This document shows, one piece after another, positions 33,910-42,307 of a stretch of 64,000 bases of DNA. The notes under the pieces are model-generated. The model was not told where the DNA came from, did not search any database, and saw only the letters and a list, made by a program, of their open reading frames with translations. A program made the position numbers and the translations under genes. Numbering within the stretch: the first letter of the stretch is position 1; each line of letters opens with the position of its first letter. The DNA comes from Bin87 sp965204685. Lineage in GTDB: Bacteria > Chloroflexota > Dehalococcoidia > Lucifugimonadales > UBA3495. Location of the stretch: positions 3,782,001-3,846,000 of the forward strand of contig OZ242004.1 of the NCBI GenBank assembly GCA_965204685.1. The letters are read 5' to 3'.

Positions 33910-33935
33910 GGTAGTTAGTTACGTCGGAAACTACC
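33910..33935 (+). promoter_or_regulatory. Leader hairpin directly upstream of the DUF1800 ribosome site
   Basis: A perfect 7-bp stem (GGTAGTT 33910-33916 with AACTACC 33929-33935) ends five nt before the GGAGG ribosome site. Its position suits translational control or transcript stabilisation, but no known riboswitch class was recognised. Confidence 0.4.
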
Positions 33936-33952
33936 ATTCAGGAGGTAACAGG

Positions 33953-35359
33953 ATGGCAGAACAAGACATTGCCTTGATGGCTCACCTCATGCGCCGCGCC
34001 GGTTTCGGGGCGACCTATGAGGAACTGGAGGCGCGCGCCGCCAAGGGCTACGAGGCCACGGTGGAAGAGCTGCTGAACCCGGAGTCCCAGCCCGCTATCC
34101 AGGATGACATCCTGATGCGCTACCAGCCGCAGTGGGTGTCCAAGGCGGGCCTCGAAGGTCAGCAGGAAGAGTGGACCTACCGGATGATCAACACCAAGCG
34201 GCCGCTGGAAGAGAAGATCGCCCTGTTCTGGCACCACATCTTCTGCACGGGCCACGCCAAGTGCGAGTATCCCAAGCAGCAGAATATCGAGCTCGACATG
34301 TTCCGCACCCTGGGGTTCGGCAACTTTGAAGAGCTGCTCATGGGCCTGTCCAGGGACCCGGCCATGGTGTTCTACCTGGACAACTGCATGAGCCACAAGG
34401 ACGCCATCAACGAGAACTGGGGCCGCGAGCTGCTGGAGCTCTTCTCCCTGGGAGTCGGCATGGACGGCAACGCCAACTACTCCGAGGACGACGTCAAGGA
34501 AGCCGCCCGGGCCTTCACCGGATGGACGGTGACCAACTCCATCCCTCGATATCCGTACGGCAAGTACGAGGCGGCGTTCATCTATGACCCGTCCGACCAC
34601 GACTACACCGAGAAGACGTTCCTGGGTGAGACGGGCAACTTCAACGGTGAGGACATCGTCAAGATTGTCGCCCGGCAGCCGGCAGCCGCCCGGTTCGTGG
34701 CGCGGCACATGTACAACTTCTTCGTCGCCGACGAGCCGCAGGTTCCCGCCTGGCAGAACACGCCGCCGCGTGATCCGGAAGCCATCAAGATGCTGGAAGA
34801 CGAGTACTTCCGCTCCGGCTACGACATCCGGTCCATGCTGCGCGTGCTGTTCAACTCCGACTTCTTCAAGAACGCCCGGTTCGAGAAGGTGAAGAGCCCC
34901 ACCGAGACCGTCGTGGGCACCATGCGCCTGGTCGGCGACTTCGACATGCCCAGGCCCGGCCTGAACGCCATGACCCTGACCATCCGCTACATGGGCCAGG
35001 ACCTGCTCAACCCGCCCACCGTGGAGGGCTGGCACACCGGCCGTGAGTGGATCGACAGCGGCACCCTGGTGGAGCGCATCAACTTCACCGCCGACGCAGT
35101 GGGCGACACCTCCCACCGCGGCGTGCAGGCGATCATCAACCGCCTGGGTTCCGAGGGCGACACCATTTCGTCCGAGCGCCTGGTGGACGGCTGCCTGCAG
35201 CTGCTCGGCCACTACCAATTGGCCGACGTCACCCGCAACGAGCTGATCGCGTTGGCCGACAGCGAAGGCGAGCTGCGGACCGGCACCGACGAGTTCGGCA
35301 CCCGCGTCGGGCAGATGCTGCAGTCCATCGTCGCGACCACCGAGTACCTGTTCGAGTAA
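33953..35359 (+). CDS. DUF1800-domain protein
   Basis: 468 residues matching DUF1800. The N-terminal LMRRAGFGATYEELEARAAKG is the classic R-x-x-F/G-x-G motif. Further marks are EEKIALFWHHIFCTGHAK, NWGRELLELFSLGVG, YSEDDVKEAARAFTGW and LLNPPTVEGWHTGREWID. The family is a helical protein of unknown function found almost always beside DUF1501, as here. Most members carry a Tat or Sec signal; this one begins MAEQDIALMAHLM, directly at the conserved domain, so it looks cytoplasmic. GGAGG lies before the ATG; upstream frame is open but not credible. It is first in a three-gene operon. Confidence 0.93.
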   Translation: MAEQDIALMAHLMRRAGFGATYEELEARAAKGYEATVEELLNPESQPAIQDDILMRYQPQWVSKAGLEGQQEEWTYRMINTKRPLEEKIALFWHHIFCTGHAKCEYPKQQNIELDMFRTLGFGNFEELLMGLSRDPAMVFYLDNCMSHKDAINENWGRELLELFSLGVGMDGNANYSEDDVKEAARAFTGWTVTNSIPRYPYGKYEAAFIYDPSDHDYTEKTFLGETGNFNGEDIVKIVARQPAAARFVARHMYNFFVADEPQVPAWQNTPPRDPEAIKMLEDEYFRSGYDIRSMLRVLFNSDFFKNARFEKVKSPTETVVGTMRLVGDFDMPRPGLNAMTLTIRYMGQDLLNPPTVEGWHTGREWIDSGTLVERINFTADAVGDTSHRGVQAIINRLGSEGDTISSERLVDGCLQLLGHYQLADVTRNELIALADSEGELRTGTDEFGTRVGQMLQSIVATTEYLFE

Positions 35360-35375
35360 CAAAAGGGGGAATGAA

Positions 35376-36509
35376 ATGACATCCACCAAGAAAGATCCGG
35401 TGCTGGTGGTCCTCCAGTTGTCGGGGGGCAACGACGCCCTGAACACGATCGTCCCCTACGGCGATCCCCTGTACCTGGACAACCGGCCCAACGTGCGGAT
35501 ACCTATCGACCAGGTTCTGCCCATCACTGACCGCGTCGGGTTCAACCCGGCCATGGGGCCCATGAAGCGCCTGTACGATGAGGGCAAGGTCGCCATCATC
35601 CAGGGTGTGGGCTATCCCACTCCCAGCCGCTCCCACTTCCGGTCCATGGACATCTGGCACACCTGCGAGCCCGACAAGGTCGGTGACGAAGGCTGGCTGG
35701 GCCGCGCCGTCCGCGACCTGGATCCGGGGAAGGAAAACGTGCTGACCGGCGTCAACTTCGGTCGCGGGCTCCCCCGTGCCCTGGTGGCCCCGGGCGTGCC
35801 CGTCGCGTCGGTGGGCAACCTCGAGACCTACGGCGTGCTCACGGGCATCGAGATCGAGGAACAGCGCACCAAGGCGCTGGACGTGTTCTCCCGGGTCTAC
35901 TCGCCCATGCTGGGCCAGGGCCCGGTGCTGGACTACTTCGCCCAGACCGGCCTGGACGCGCTGGAAGGCGCCGACATCCTGAGCACCGCTCCCCAGATGT
36001 ATTCCTCCTCGGTGGAATACGGGAACGACACCGTCGCCCAGTACATGCGCAACATAGCGCAGACGCACCTGGCCGGGTTCGGCACCCGCGTGCTGTACAC
36101 CACCGCGCCGTACAACAGCTTCGATACCCACGCCGGCGAGTTGGCCAACCACACCAGGCTGTGGACGGAAACGTCCCACGCCGTCGCTGACTTCTACGAC
36201 GACCTGAAAGAACACAATGCCGGCGACGAAGTCGTCCTGCTGGTGTTCACCGAGTTCGGCCGCCGCGTCCATGACAATGGTTCCGGCACCGACCACGGCT
36301 CTGGCGGCGTTGCGTTCGTCGTCGGCGAGAGCGTGAACGGCGGTCTCTACGGCGAATATCCGTCGCTGGAAGAGAACCAGTTGCTGGAGGGCGACCTCCA
36401 CTACAACAACGACTTCCGTGGCCTGTACTCCACGCTGCTCGAGAAGCATTTGGGTCTGGACGCCCAGCCCATCGTGAATGGCTCCTTCGAGCAGATGGAC
36501 TTCATTTAG
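35376..36509 (+). CDS. DUF1501-domain protein (alkaline-phosphatase/sulfatase-like fold)
   Basis: 377 residues. DUF1501 marks include LVVLQLSGGNDALNTIVPYGD at the start, GVGYPTPSRSHFRSMDIWHT, FDTHAGELANH and the metal-site-like EFGRR...GTDHGSGGVAFVVG. DUF1501 proteins are related to alkaline phosphatases and sulfatases but their reaction is not established. The usual twin-arginine signal is missing (MTSTKKDPVLVV), in agreement with the equally signal-less DUF1800 partner 16 nt upstream. Both probably work together in the cytoplasm. GGGGG-type ribosome site precedes the ATG. Confidence 0.93.
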   Translation: MTSTKKDPVLVVLQLSGGNDALNTIVPYGDPLYLDNRPNVRIPIDQVLPITDRVGFNPAMGPMKRLYDEGKVAIIQGVGYPTPSRSHFRSMDIWHTCEPDKVGDEGWLGRAVRDLDPGKENVLTGVNFGRGLPRALVAPGVPVASVGNLETYGVLTGIEIEEQRTKALDVFSRVYSPMLGQGPVLDYFAQTGLDALEGADILSTAPQMYSSSVEYGNDTVAQYMRNIAQTHLAGFGTRVLYTTAPYNSFDTHAGELANHTRLWTETSHAVADFYDDLKEHNAGDEVVLLVFTEFGRRVHDNGSGTDHGSGGVAFVVGESVNGGLYGEYPSLEENQLLEGDLHYNNDFRGLYSTLLEKHLGLDAQPIVNGSFEQMDFI

Positions 36510-36530
36510 CCCGGTGGAGGGGAGACGATT

Positions 36531-37565
36531 ATGGTTGTAGCTCAGAGAATTTCCCACGTCCAACTGCAATATAGCCACACCATCGGTCGTGGCGAGCAGT
36601 TCGGACCGGGTTTCACCTATCCGATCCACATGGCCCGGGGCGAGGACGACTTGATGTACGTCCTGTGCCGGTCCTCCGAGTACCGGCCGGAAGGCACGCG
36701 TATCACCGTCTGCACCGTGGACGAGGAATACGTCAACGCCTTCGCCCGTGGCGTACCCCAGCAGGGCCCCCACGAATACAACTTCGAGGATGGCTCTCTG
36801 GTCTGGCCGGTCAACGTTGCCATCGCCAGCGACGGCACCGTTTACGTATCCGACGAGTGGCTCCACCGCATCTCCAAGTTCACCCGCGACGGCGAGTTCA
36901 TCGGCAAGTGGGAGGAGAACATCGGAAGCGGCGACGGCCAGCTGGACCGGCCGGCCGGCCTGGCCATCGACGCGGACGACAACGTCTGGGTCGTTGACGG
37001 GAACAACCACCGCGTCCAGAAGTTCACCCCCGATGGCCAGTTCCTGATGAAGTTCGGGAGCCACGGCCAGGGTGACGGCGAGTTCGACCAACCCTGGGGC
37101 ATCGACATCGACAGCCAGGGCAACATCTTCATCGCCGACTGGCGCAACGACCGCATCCAGAAGTTCAGCCCGTCCGGCGACTTCCTGATGAAGTTCGGGT
37201 CCTCCGGGTCCGGCGACGGCGAGTTCAATCGACCCGCCGACGTCGCGGTAGACCGGGACGGGATCATCTACGTCGCTGACTGGCTGAACGACCGTCTGCA
37301 GATCTTCGATCCGGACGGCAACTTCTGCGGCTCGAAGACCGGCGATGCCACCGTTTCCAAGTGGGGCAAGGACAAGCTGGACGCCAACCCCGAGATGTGG
37401 GGCGAGCGCGAGCGAGCTCCCGGCCTCGAGCGTGAGCGGGACTTCTGGGCGCCCACCGGCGTCGCAGTGGACGACGCGAACCGCGTGTTCGTCTGCGAGG
37501 GTCCGCGCAACCGCATCCAGGTCTACCAGAAGCAGTCCCCCATGTTCATGGGGCCGCGCCTGTAG
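36531..37565 (+). CDS. NHL-repeat beta-propeller protein
   Basis: 344 residues with repeated NHL blades: GDGQLDRPAGLAIDADDNVW, GDGEFDQPWGIDIDSQGNIF and GDGEFNRPADVAVDRDGIIY, each followed by V/IAD-W/N-x-N-D/H-R-x-Q-x-F. This predicts a six-bladed propeller, as in peptidyl-amidating-lyase-like and TRIM-NHL domains. No signal peptide is seen. It follows the DUF1501 gene by 21 nt and ends the operon. A binding or lactonase-like role is possible; no catalytic residues are evident. Confidence 0.88.
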   Translation: MVVAQRISHVQLQYSHTIGRGEQFGPGFTYPIHMARGEDDLMYVLCRSSEYRPEGTRITVCTVDEEYVNAFARGVPQQGPHEYNFEDGSLVWPVNVAIASDGTVYVSDEWLHRISKFTRDGEFIGKWEENIGSGDGQLDRPAGLAIDADDNVWVVDGNNHRVQKFTPDGQFLMKFGSHGQGDGEFDQPWGIDIDSQGNIFIADWRNDRIQKFSPSGDFLMKFGSSGSGDGEFNRPADVAVDRDGIIYVADWLNDRLQIFDPDGNFCGSKTGDATVSKWGKDKLDANPEMWGERERAPGLERERDFWAPTGVAVDDANRVFVCEGPRNRIQVYQKQSPMFMGPRL

Positions 37566-37711
37566 AGCCTGACCGCACCGGACCACGCTGGGGCCTCCGC
37601 TCCGGCCGGACCACCACCGGGTTGACCGGCGGTTCGGCACTGGACGGAGGCCCCGTCGCGTGATAATAGGATTGACTAGCGCCCATACGATCCCAGGAGG
37701 CGGCCCCAGCC

Positions 37712-38467
37712 ATGCCCATTACCGTAGCCCATATACCCAACCTGGAGTGTGAAGCGTTCTACTTCGACATGGAACGCCGGGGAATAGTCCTGATCCCCAT
37801 GGAGCCCAGCGAGGTTGCGGGCGCCCTGGAGCAGGGCGAAGTGGACGCCGGCCCGGTGTCCCTGCTGGATATCGAGCGGTTGACGCCGCAGACTTCAACC
37901 ATCTCCGGATTCTGCGTCGCCTCGGTTACCCGGGCCCCGTCCAGCGTGCTGCTCTCCAAATCTCCCGTCGACGAGCTCAGCAGCCGCTCCATCGCGGTGG
38001 ACGACCCCGATCCAACCGGGCTGCAACTCCTCCGCGTGCTGCTGACCCAGAAACACGGAGTGCGCGGGACGACATTCGTGGGCCGGGAAGACGAGCACGA
38101 GGCGGTTTTCCTAACCGGCAACCAGGGACTGCGCGGCCGTCGCGCGGTGCGGGGGTACCCCGTCCGGCTCGATCTCGGCGAAGATTGGGGCGAGTGGACC
38201 GGCCTTCCCTTCGTTTTCTCCCGCTGGCTGGTCCGAGAGGGCATGGAAAGGCAGGACTTCCTCATATTGCAGGACGCCCTTTTCGTCGGCCAGGAGGATT
38301 GGATGAACAACCTCTACAAGTCCACCGGGCCCCGTAACGATCTGTTGATGCTGCCCCGTGAAGTGCTGGAGTACGTGCAGGGCATGCGGTTCTTCATGGG
38401 CGTGCCCGAAGAAAAAGCCGTCGAGCTGTTCCAGGAAAAGCTGTCCCTGCTTGACGACGCGGGCTAG
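37712..38467 (+). CDS. MqnA/MqnD-like protein (periplasmic-binding fold)
   Basis: 251 residues resembling the MqnA (chorismate dehydratase)/MqnD family of the futalosine pathway. The early strand AHIPNLECEAFYFD, the GEVDAGPVSLLDIERL segment, SRSIAVDDPDPTGLQLLRVLL and DWGEWTGLPFVFSRWLVR match the fold. The last segment matches the family's TGLPFVFAVW motif. The sequence is divergent in the N-terminal substrate loop, and no other menaquinone gene lies nearby, so a different small-acid substrate is possible. A GATAAT-like box lies about 45 nt before the start; AGGAGG is the ribosome site. Confidence 0.75.
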   Translation: MPITVAHIPNLECEAFYFDMERRGIVLIPMEPSEVAGALEQGEVDAGPVSLLDIERLTPQTSTISGFCVASVTRAPSSVLLSKSPVDELSSRSIAVDDPDPTGLQLLRVLLTQKHGVRGTTFVGREDEHEAVFLTGNQGLRGRRAVRGYPVRLDLGEDWGEWTGLPFVFSRWLVREGMERQDFLILQDALFVGQEDWMNNLYKSTGPRNDLLMLPREVLEYVQGMRFFMGVPEEKAVELFQEKLSLLDDAG

Positions 38468-38571
38468 GCGCCCGCCGCGCCCGGCCCACAACAATCACGT
38501 TGACCCCATGCCGGCGACACCGCCGGGCCGCCGGGTTTGCTCACAATCACATTTACTCGCGGAGGTTGATG

Positions 38572-39306
38572 ATGGTACTCGTTGGACAGGAACTCGAAAC
38601 CGGCACGATTCAATACACCAGCCGCGACGGCACGACGATCGATGCGTTCTACAGTCGCCCGGTGGGCGCCGGCTCCTACCCCGGCGTCATTGTCACCATG
38701 GAAGGCATGGGACTGATGGACCACCACAAGGACATCGCGGTGCGCTTCGCCGGCCAAGGCTACCTGGCGATCGCCCCGGACCTGTACACCCGTGAAGGCA
38801 CGCCGGAACCGGAAAACGTGCTGGCCACTCTCTTCGCATCGCCCGACTCCCGCGCCATGGATGATCTGGAAGGCGCTGCGCTGTTCCTCAAGTCTCAAGA
38901 CGATTGCAACGGCCGGGTAGGTATCATCGGGTTCTGCTCCGGCGGCCGCTACACGCTGATGATGGCGTGCACCAGCGCCAACATCAACGCGGCGGTGGAC
39001 TCCGCCGGCGGCCATATCGTGCACGAGCCCACCGAAATGCGTCCGGTTCAGCCCATGGACATGGTCCCCGACCTGGCCTGCCCGTTGCTGGCGTTGTTCG
39101 GCGTGGAGGACGAAAACCCCACGGCGGAACAGGCCGAGCAGATGAAGGCCCTACTGGATCAGCACGGCAAGACCTACGAGTGGGTGATGTACAACAACGC
39201 CGGCCACGCGTTTTTCGCCGACTACCGTCCCAGCTACCGGGCCGTCCCAGCCCAGGACATGTGGCACCGGGTCCTGCTGTTCTACGATAAGCACCTGAAA
39301 CAGTAG
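38572..39306 (+). CDS. Dienelactone hydrolase family protein
   Basis: 244 residues with an intact Cys-Asp-His triad: Cys122 in GIIGFCSGGRY, Asp in LFGVEDENPTAEQ and His in NAGHAFFADY. This fits carboxymethylenebutenolidase, which opens dienelactones made from (chloro)catechols, although many relatives act on other esters. The ATG at 38572 is 6 nt after GGAGG; an adjacent ATG 3 nt earlier is too close. It lies between the MqnA-like and YyaL-like genes and could serve an aromatic ring-cleavage route with the LigB and VOC proteins in the window. Confidence 0.93.
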   Translation: MVLVGQELETGTIQYTSRDGTTIDAFYSRPVGAGSYPGVIVTMEGMGLMDHHKDIAVRFAGQGYLAIAPDLYTREGTPEPENVLATLFASPDSRAMDDLEGAALFLKSQDDCNGRVGIIGFCSGGRYTLMMACTSANINAAVDSAGGHIVHEPTEMRPVQPMDMVPDLACPLLALFGVEDENPTAEQAEQMKALLDQHGKTYEWVMYNNAGHAFFADYRPSYRAVPAQDMWHRVLLFYDKHLKQ

Positions 39307-39356
39307 CGGTTGATCCTCGATGAAAGCACATCGGCTCCAGGCCGGGAGGTAAAGGG

Positions 39357-41135
39357 ATGAGCCAGTCTCACGGCGAGCACGCCATCGCCTGGCGCGACTG
39401 GAGCGAGGATGCCTTTGACGCCGCGCGGTCCGAGGACAAGCCGGTGCTGCTGACTCTGGGCGCCACCTGGTGCCACTGGTGTCACGTGATGGACGAGATC
39501 GCCTATTCCGATCCACGGGTGATCGACCTGGCTAACTCCCGGTTCATCCCGGTTCGCGTGGACGTCGACCAACGGCCGGACATCTCGCTGCGGTACAACC
39601 AGGGCACCTATCCCTCCGTGGCCGTTTTGACACCGGATGGCGAGCTTCTGGCTGGCCGGCCCTATACCCCGGCAGACGAAATGGCTGCCCTGCTGCAACA
39701 AATATCCAACGGCGATTTCGCAGAAGAGCAATCCCGTCCATCAACCGAAACCCGGTCGACGACCGGTGGCGAAACCAGTGCCACAGTGGAGGCGGTGCTG
39801 GGCCGGCTGCAGGACCTCTATGACGACGAGTTCGGCGGATTTGGCCGGGAACCCAAGCAGCCCCCGTGGGAAGCGCTGGAATTCCTCACCGCCCGCTACG
39901 GCCTCAACGGAGATCGCGCCCTGTTGGGAATGGTCGAAACCACCCTCCAGGGCATGTGGCACGGCATCTACGACCCCAAGGACCAGGGGTTCTTCCGGTA
40001 CGCGGTCAGCCGGGACTGGAAGGTACCGCACTACGAGAAGATGCTGGTCACCAACTCCAACCTGGCGATGGCCTACCTGGAAGCGTTCCAGATCACCCGT
40101 AAAGCAGTCTACAGAACTGCCGTCGAAGGCATCCTGAACTACCTCCTTACCACCCTCTTCAGCGCCGATGACGGACTGTTTTTCGCCAGTCAGGACGCCG
40201 ACGAACCATTCTATCAAGGGTCCTGGGAAAGCCGGGACAACAGCGTCCCGCCGCCGGTTGACCACACTCTCTACGCCGGTTGGAACGCTCTGGCTGCCCG
40301 GGCTTTGATCCAGGCGGGAGATGTGTTGAATCGTGCCCAGCACCGCCGTTTGGGAGCCGACATTCTCGATAAATTATGGCAAGGGAGTTGGAGTTCGGTA
40401 GGCGGCCTGAGTCGTCGCGTCGGCGAGTCCTGCTGCGGTGCCGCCACACTCATCGACCAGGTATATTTCCTTCGGGCATGGCTGGCCCGGTACCAGTCCA
40501 CGGGTCGGCCGGAGTATCTGAGCCGGGCGGTCGAGGTCGCCGAAACGACCGAGCGCGTATTCGGCGCTCCCGAAGGCGGATGCTACGACACGGCGCCGCC
40601 GCAATCCTTCGAAGCCGGGTTCCTGCGCCGCGAGCAGCCGGTTTTGGACAACAGTTGCTGGGCCGAGGCGCTGCTGGTCCTGTCGCACCTGACCGGCGAG
40701 ACCGTGTGGGCGGATCGTGCCGCTACATCATTGCGGATATTCGAGCCGGTCGTACCCGGCAAGAGCTACCTAGGCGACCACGCCTCGCGCCGCATGGAGG
40801 AGGACGAGGAAGCCCTGTTTCTGCCGGCCGGCGCAGCCTGGGGAAGAGCAAAGAGTTTGCAGACCCACGGGCCTGTCAGCCTGGTGCTGGTGGGCGATGC
40901 GTCCGACCCGTCCTATCGGCCGCTGCACCAGGCCGCCCTGCGGATCTCCGCGCCGCACAAGATGGTGCAGCAGCTGGACATTGAACGGGACGCCGAGCGC
41001 ATACGCGACCTGGGGTTCCCGCCGCGCCGCGAGGCCGCGCTCTACGCGTGCATGGGAGAACGTTGCCTCGCCCCGATCACGACAGCCCAGGGCGTTCGTG
41101 ATATGGCCCGCGCCCGGCCGTGGGCCGTTCAGTAA
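39357..41135 (+). CDS. Thioredoxin-domain protein of the YyaL/SSP411 (DUF255) family
   Basis: 592 residues. The N-terminal DUF255 thioredoxin-like domain contains WRDWSEDAFDAARSEDKPVLL and ATWCHWCHVM (Cys39, Cys42), followed by RFIPVRVDVDQRPDI. The remainder is an alpha/alpha-toroid related to glycosyl-hydrolase barrels: FGREPKQPPWEAL, DQGFFRYAVSRDWKVPHYEKML and NSCWAEALLVLSHLTGE. Full-length family members are commonly longer (about 650-700), so internal segments are somewhat shortened. Function in the family is unclear; a sugar-related or redox role is proposed. GGGAGG precedes the ATG. Last gene of its run. Confidence 0.92.
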   Translation: MSQSHGEHAIAWRDWSEDAFDAARSEDKPVLLTLGATWCHWCHVMDEIAYSDPRVIDLANSRFIPVRVDVDQRPDISLRYNQGTYPSVAVLTPDGELLAGRPYTPADEMAALLQQISNGDFAEEQSRPSTETRSTTGGETSATVEAVLGRLQDLYDDEFGGFGREPKQPPWEALEFLTARYGLNGDRALLGMVETTLQGMWHGIYDPKDQGFFRYAVSRDWKVPHYEKMLVTNSNLAMAYLEAFQITRKAVYRTAVEGILNYLLTTLFSADDGLFFASQDADEPFYQGSWESRDNSVPPPVDHTLYAGWNALAARALIQAGDVLNRAQHRRLGADILDKLWQGSWSSVGGLSRRVGESCCGAATLIDQVYFLRAWLARYQSTGRPEYLSRAVEVAETTERVFGAPEGGCYDTAPPQSFEAGFLRREQPVLDNSCWAEALLVLSHLTGETVWADRAATSLRIFEPVVPGKSYLGDHASRRMEEDEEALFLPAGAAWGRAKSLQTHGPVSLVLVGDASDPSYRPLHQAALRISAPHKMVQQLDIERDAERIRDLGFPPRREAALYACMGERCLAPITTAQGVRDMARARPWAVQ

Positions 41136-41137
41136 AA

Positions 41138-41164
41138 CGCCGCGGCGAATAACTCGCCGAGGCG
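41138..41164 (-). terminator. Terminator hairpin between convergent genes
   Basis: An 11-bp stem with one mismatch (CGCCGCGGCGA / TCGCCGAGGCG) and a 5-nt loop. On the minus strand it is followed by TTTT, so it fits the end of the flavin monooxygenase transcript. Confidence 0.6.
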
Positions 41165-41189
41165 CAAATCTTGCGACCCGTTCTGCCTG

Positions 41190-42254
41190 CTACCAGGACT
41201 TCAGCACGGGCAGCACCTCCTTGGCGAAGAGCTTCAGGCCCCTTTCGGCAACGTCCATGGGCGTGCCGCCAAAGCGGAAGGCGACGTTCAGCTCGAAATC
41301 TCCCAACAACGCCTTCCGGTCTTCCAGCCCGCGCAGGATCTTGTCGGGAGTGCCCCAACTGGCCGCCTTCATGAAGCCCTCGACAGCCCCTTCGAGGCCG
41401 GCGGAACGGGCAATCTCGGCCTTCTGCTGGTAGGCGTCGTAACCCTTCACCGACGCGAAGTGGTCGCCCAGAAATTCGTAGTGGTAGAAGTTGCTCTCGA
41501 CGAATTTGCCCTGGTACTGGCGGGCTTCCTGCTCGCACTGCTCCAGATCGGTGCCGCAGATGACGAATTCCGAGAGCATCAGCGCCGGCGGCTCGGTGCC
41601 GTGAAACTCCCGGTGCAGGGCACGGCCGCGCTCGATGCCCGGCATCCGCATTTCCCAGGGGCGGTCGGCGAACATGATGATGTGCGCGCCGAGCTTGGCC
41701 GCGGAGAGCACCGATTCGTCGCTGGCGGCGACGGCGTAAATCCGTCCGTCGAAAGAGTGTTGCGGACGAGGGCGGATTTCGGTCCGTTCCTGGGGATAGA
41801 ACTTTCCGTTGCCCTCGATGAAGCCGGTTTTCAGGGCGTCAACGATCATGGGCGCGGCCTCGTCGAAACGCTCCCTCGACTCGTCCATGCTCAACCCGAA
41901 GGCCGCAAACTCCCGGCGGGCCAATCCGCGCCCAAACCCCAGACGGAGCCGGCCTCCGCTGAGCATGTCCAGCACGGCGGCATTCTCGGCGACGCGCAGC
42001 GGGTTGTGCCAGGGCAGGATTACCGCCGCCGTACCCACGTCGATATTGGGATGCTTGGCCGCGATGTGGGTCATCAGCTGCAGGTTGTCCGGCACGAAGG
42101 AGTAATCGTTGAAATGGTGCTCCGCCGACCAGAGGCACTCGAAGCCCTCGTCAGCCGCGATTTCAGCCAGACGCAGCTCTTCCTCCCACATCTGGCCGTC
42201 TGAACCTTCATCCCAGCCGTAGCTGGAGAAGATCATCATCATTCCGACATCCAT
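41190..42254 (-). CDS. LLM-class flavin-dependent monooxygenase, paralogue 2
   Basis: 354 residues of the luciferase-like barrel. FECLWSAEHHFNDYSFVPD, DVGTAAVILPWHNPLRVAENAAVLDMLSGGRLRLGFGRG and WGTPDKILRGLEDR mark the family. It needs reduced flavin from a separate reductase. It is the second gene of a minus-strand pair, 53 nt after the atypical SDR, so the two may act on one substrate. It is only distantly similar to paralogues 1 and 3; the three differ in length and loop content. Confidence 0.93.
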   Translation of the reverse strand: MDVGMMMIFSSYGWDEGSDGQMWEEELRLAEIAADEGFECLWSAEHHFNDYSFVPDNLQLMTHIAAKHPNIDVGTAAVILPWHNPLRVAENAAVLDMLSGGRLRLGFGRGLARREFAAFGLSMDESRERFDEAAPMIVDALKTGFIEGNGKFYPQERTEIRPRPQHSFDGRIYAVAASDESVLSAAKLGAHIIMFADRPWEMRMPGIERGRALHREFHGTEPPALMLSEFVICGTDLEQCEQEARQYQGKFVESNFYHYEFLGDHFASVKGYDAYQQKAEIARSAGLEGAVEGFMKAASWGTPDKILRGLEDRKALLGDFELNVAFRFGGTPMDVAERGLKLFAKEVLPVLKSW

Positions 42255-42307
42255 CCGATTACTCCTTGCGATTGGTTGAAGCAGCCCTTGGCCACGGTCG
42301 AACGGTC

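Larger units (their letters stand above)
33467..33952. other. Intergenic region with promoter and leader of the DUF1800 operon
   Basis: The 486-nt stretch between divergent genes has no supported coding sequence. It holds an AT-richer segment (33740-33800), the promoter at 33771-33799 and a leader of about 147 nt with a hairpin just before the ribosome site. Nothing else was recognised. Confidence 0.6.

Noticed and set aside
33938..35446. Minus-strand open frame (502 codons)
   Set aside because: Mirror of the DUF1800 gene, which has strong family motifs.
35229..37640. Long minus-strand open frame (803 codons)
   Set aside because: Antisense to DUF1501 and the NHL propeller; same reason as above.
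37712..38467. Evidence for a menaquinone (futalosine) pathway
   Set aside because: Only one MqnA/D-like protein is present and it is divergent; no MqnB, C or E gene lies near.
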